Source: an uncultured Bacteroidales bacterium
GTDB lineage: Bacteria > Bacteroidota > Bacteroidia > Bacteroidales > Bacteroidaceae
DNA: 5,551 bases
Assembly: GCA_902803195.1 (NCBI GenBank)
Contig: CADCOX010000387.1
Span: forward strand, 1 to 5,551
Direction: 5' to 3'
Shown: positions 3,506 to 5,551 of the stretch, piece after piece
How the letters are laid out: every line of letters starts with the position of its first letter
How positions within the stretch are numbered: position 1 is the first letter of the stretch
Program-made: the position numbers and the translations under genes
Notes under the pieces: model-generated
The model's input: only the letters and a program-made list of their open reading frames with translations
What the model was told of the DNA's origin: nothing
Database searches by the model: none

Positions 3506-5551
3506 TTCGTTCACGTAAGGAAGCGTGCGATAGTCGCGGCTGTAACGTAGCATCTGGTGATCATAGGCCTCGCCATAGCGTACCTGCACATCGGTAATGT
3601 TGCCGTCCTTGTCCTCGGTGACGACGTATTCGGGGTTGATGAAGCCTTTGTATGGTGCGAGGTCGAGAGCTTTGTAGCGCGTCAACACTTCCTCGTGGAG
3701 CTTAGCGTCGACTTTGACTCCATAGGTCTCAATGAGTTGGCGTGCCCCCTCGAAGTCTCCTTCGCTCTTGACGCGCTGTACCTCGGCGAGAAGCTGACCG
3801 AAGAGGTCGCGCAGGGCCGGGTAGTCGTTGACCTGCACGTAGGTCTTGCCGTCGTGCTGGACGAGAGCCACGGCGGGGCGCTCGGCGTCTTGCTGAGTCG
3901 CGTGGTCGAGTACCCAATGGGCGACGAGAGCTCGGTTGCGCATGTGAGCCTCCTCAATCTCGTTGCCGGGCTCGATGCGTACGAGCTGCGTCATCAGCCC
4001 ATTCATCAGATAAGTATAGTACTGGCTCTTGTAAGCGTCGGCGTTAGGCGTCAGTCCGAGTTCGACCAGCTTTGGGTCGGCGATATAGTAGAGGCCGAAG
4101 AGATCGGCTCGAGCCTCTTCGATGGCGCTGCCGTAGGCCTTGAGGGAGTCGGCGTCGACGCCGGGGAGGAGCTTGCCGGAGCCATGACCGAGGCACTCAT
4201 GGAGGTCGGTGTGGAGGTCGTCGCAGACGTCGCCATACTTGTTGATGAGTTCGCGCGTCGCCTCATCGATGACGAATTCCTCTTGGAAACCATTGCCGCG
4301 GGCCGCTTTGTTGTAGGCATCGGTGAGGTTGCCGATGGTGACGCTTTTCGAGCCGTGCTCAGCACGCACCCAGTTGCTGTTGGGCAGGTTGATGCCGATG
4401 GCTGTGGAAGGGTAGAGGTCGCCGCCGAGCATGGCCGCCACGATGACCTTGGCCGAGATGCCTTTGCATCTCTCCTTCTTGAAGCGCGGGTCTACGGGGG
4501 AGTGGTCCTCAAACCATTGGGCGTTGGCCGACAGCTTCTTGGTTCGCTCGGTAGCGCCTTTGTCCTTGAAGTTGGCGATACCTTCCCAACTGGCCTTCAT
4601 GCCCAGTGGGTCGCCGTAGCTCTCGGTGAAACCATTGGTGAAGTCGACATCGCCCTCGGTCTCCTCGACCCACTGGATGGTGTACGTGTCGAAGGTGTGG
4701 AGGTCACCCGTGCGATAGTATTCGATGAGTCGGTCGATGACGTCCGCTTGTTTGTCGTTTTCAGCTACTGTCTTGGCTTTCTCGAGCCAATAGATGATGC
4801 GGTCGATAGCGGGTCCGTAGAGGCCACCGCTGTGCCATACCTTCTCGCGCAGTTGTCCGTTCTCCTTGACGAGACGGCTATTCATACCATACATGATGGG
4901 GTGTGCAGGATCGGGGTCGGCTTCCTTCATGCGCAGGTAGAAGTCCTCGGCCTCGGCTTGTGTGACGCCTTGGCCGTAGTAGTTGGCTGCCGAGGTCAGG
5001 ATGAGGTCCTGCCCGTCGGCTTGATTCGTGCGCTTCGGTAAGACCGTCGGGTCGAAGATGACAGGGAACACCTCGTCGCAGAGCGCGTCGACGGCAGCGA
5101 TGACAGCGGGGTCGTCAGCGGTCGCTGCTTCCGTCAGCGACGGGTCGATGGGCAACTTGGCAGGGTCAACGCTGTGGAGCGCCTGGCGGAAGAAGGCCTC
5201 CGAGAAACCCGGCTGGAACTTGTCCGAGCCGTAGTGGTGGTGGATACCGTTGGCGAACCAGCAACGCTTCAGGTAGACCGTCAGTGCCTTGAAGTCATCG
5301 CTCTCGCGGTCGCCGGTATAGTCGGTGTAGACAGTCTCCAGCATTTGGCGTATGCGCAGATTGTAGCGGCCATTCTGGTCCCACAAAATGTCGCGTCCGC
5401 TGAGCGCCGCTTCCGAGAGATAGTAGATGAGCGTCTTCTGCCGAAGCGAGAGTTCATCAAAGCCTTCGACCTGGTAGCGTAGCATCTGCAGGTCGGCGAA
5501 GCGTTCGTCGTTGTATTGAAATTCAGTCTCTTCTTTCTGAGTGCCACAGGA
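3503..5551 (-). CDS. Dipeptidyl peptidase III (M49 family), 5' end outside window
   Basis: This is a zinc metallopeptidase of family M49 that removes dipeptides from the N-terminus of oligopeptides. The visible 682 codons run open to the window edge, so the start lies beyond 5551. Numbering from the in-window Met at 5485, the zinc motif HECLGH spans 429-434 (ligands H429 and H434, general base E430), and EEARAD spans 456-461 (third ligand E457). These correspond to the HELLGH and EECRAE motifs of the human enzyme. The Cys inside HECLGH matches what I recall of the Bacteroides thetaiotaomicron DPP III. The Met at 5485 is unlikely to be the start: the preceding 22 codons read SCGTQKEETE, then conserved-looking FQYNDERFADLQ. 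SCG followed by QKEE resembles a lipobox end plus the acidic export signal of Bacteroidetes surface lipoproteins. An envelope or surface location is therefore inferred. The family identity is very secure. Confidence 0.95.
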   Translation of the reverse strand, partial: SCGTQKEETEFQYNDERFADLQMLRYQVEGFDELSLRQKTLIYYLSEAALSGRDILWDQNGRYNLRIRQMLETVYTDYTGDRESDDFKALTVYLKRCWFANGIHHHYGSDKFQPGFSEAFFRQALHSVDPAKLPIDPSLTEAATADDPAVIAAVDALCDEVFPVIFDPTVLPKRTNQADGQDLILTSAANYYGQGVTQAEAEDFYLRMKEADPDPAHPIMYGMNSRLVKENGQLREKVWHSGGLYGPAIDRIIYWLEKAKTVAENDKQADVIDRLIEYYRTGDLHTFDTYTIQWVEETEGDVDFTNGFTESYGDPLGMKASWEGIANFKDKGATERTKKLSANAQWFEDHSPVDPRFKKERCKGISAKVIVAAMLGGDLYPSTAIGINLPNSNWVRAEHGSKSVTIGNLTDAYNKAARGNGFQEEFVIDEATRELINKYGDVCDDLHTDLHECLGHGSGKLLPGVDADSLKAYGSAIEEARADLFGLYYIADPKLVELGLTPNADAYKSQYYTYLMNGLMTQLVRIEPGNEIEEAHMRNRALVAHWVLDHATQQDAERPAVALVQHDGKTYVQVNDYPALRDLFGQLLAEVQRVKSEGDFEGARQLIETYGVKVDAKLHEEVLTRYKALDLAPYKGFINPEYVVTEDKDGNITDVQVRYGEAYDHQMLRYSRDYRTLPYVNE

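Noticed and set aside
3557..5041. 494-codon open frame on the + strand opposite the peptidase gene
   Set aside because: It lies wholly antisense to a strongly conserved DPP III and has no recognisable domain. Long antisense frames are a common by-product of GC-rich codon usage.

Overview
The window is ordinary chromosomal DNA from a member of the Bacteroidales, most likely Prevotellaceae or a close relative. The evidence is the gene set (a Bacteroidetes-type dipeptidyl peptidase III with an HECLGH zinc motif, a Bacteroidetes HEAT-repeat 'DNA alkylation repair' protein, a divergent Fur-like regulator and purA), the absence of strong Shine-Dalgarno sites, and a textbook Bacteroidetes -7 promoter element (TACCTTTG). 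The coding DNA looks GC-rich for this order. The species cannot be named from this window.

All five genes read on the minus strand, so transcription runs from high to low coordinates. The order is: dipeptidyl peptidase III (3503-5551, 5' end outside the window), AlkD-like HEAT-repeat protein (2871-3503, sharing one base with the peptidase in a TAATG stop/start), Fur-family regulator (2333-2818, with its own promoter in the 52-bp gap), adenylosuccinate synthetase purA (993-2279, 53 bp further on), and a HAD phosphatase/phosphomutase (194-844, after a 148-bp spacer). The spacing suggests a peptidase/AlkD-like pair followed by a fur-like/purA pair. HAD is either a distal operon member or separately controlled.

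The non-coding DNA holds most of the unusual structure. Positions 845-992 contain a degenerate array with a 22-bp period and a 26-bp imperfect dyad. Positions 102-191 are 90 uninterrupted purines made largely of 12-bp tandem units, directly after the HAD stop codon. In the HAD transcript this would be a 90-nt C/U-only stretch, a plausible Rho-loading site. Positions 20-79 hold two copies of a 19-bp direct repeat. GTAC-centred repeats or dyads occur in all three intergenic spacers downstream of the peptidase/AlkD pair.

Functionally, purA makes adenylosuccinate from IMP for AMP synthesis. The peptidase appears to be an exported lipoprotein that trims dipeptides from oligopeptides. The Fur-like protein keeps its structural zinc cysteines but has lost the usual regulatory-metal histidines. 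I see no phage, transposon, CRISPR, RNA gene or defence system. The best leads are the repeat arrays, the divergent Fur protein and the lipoprotein export signal on the peptidase.
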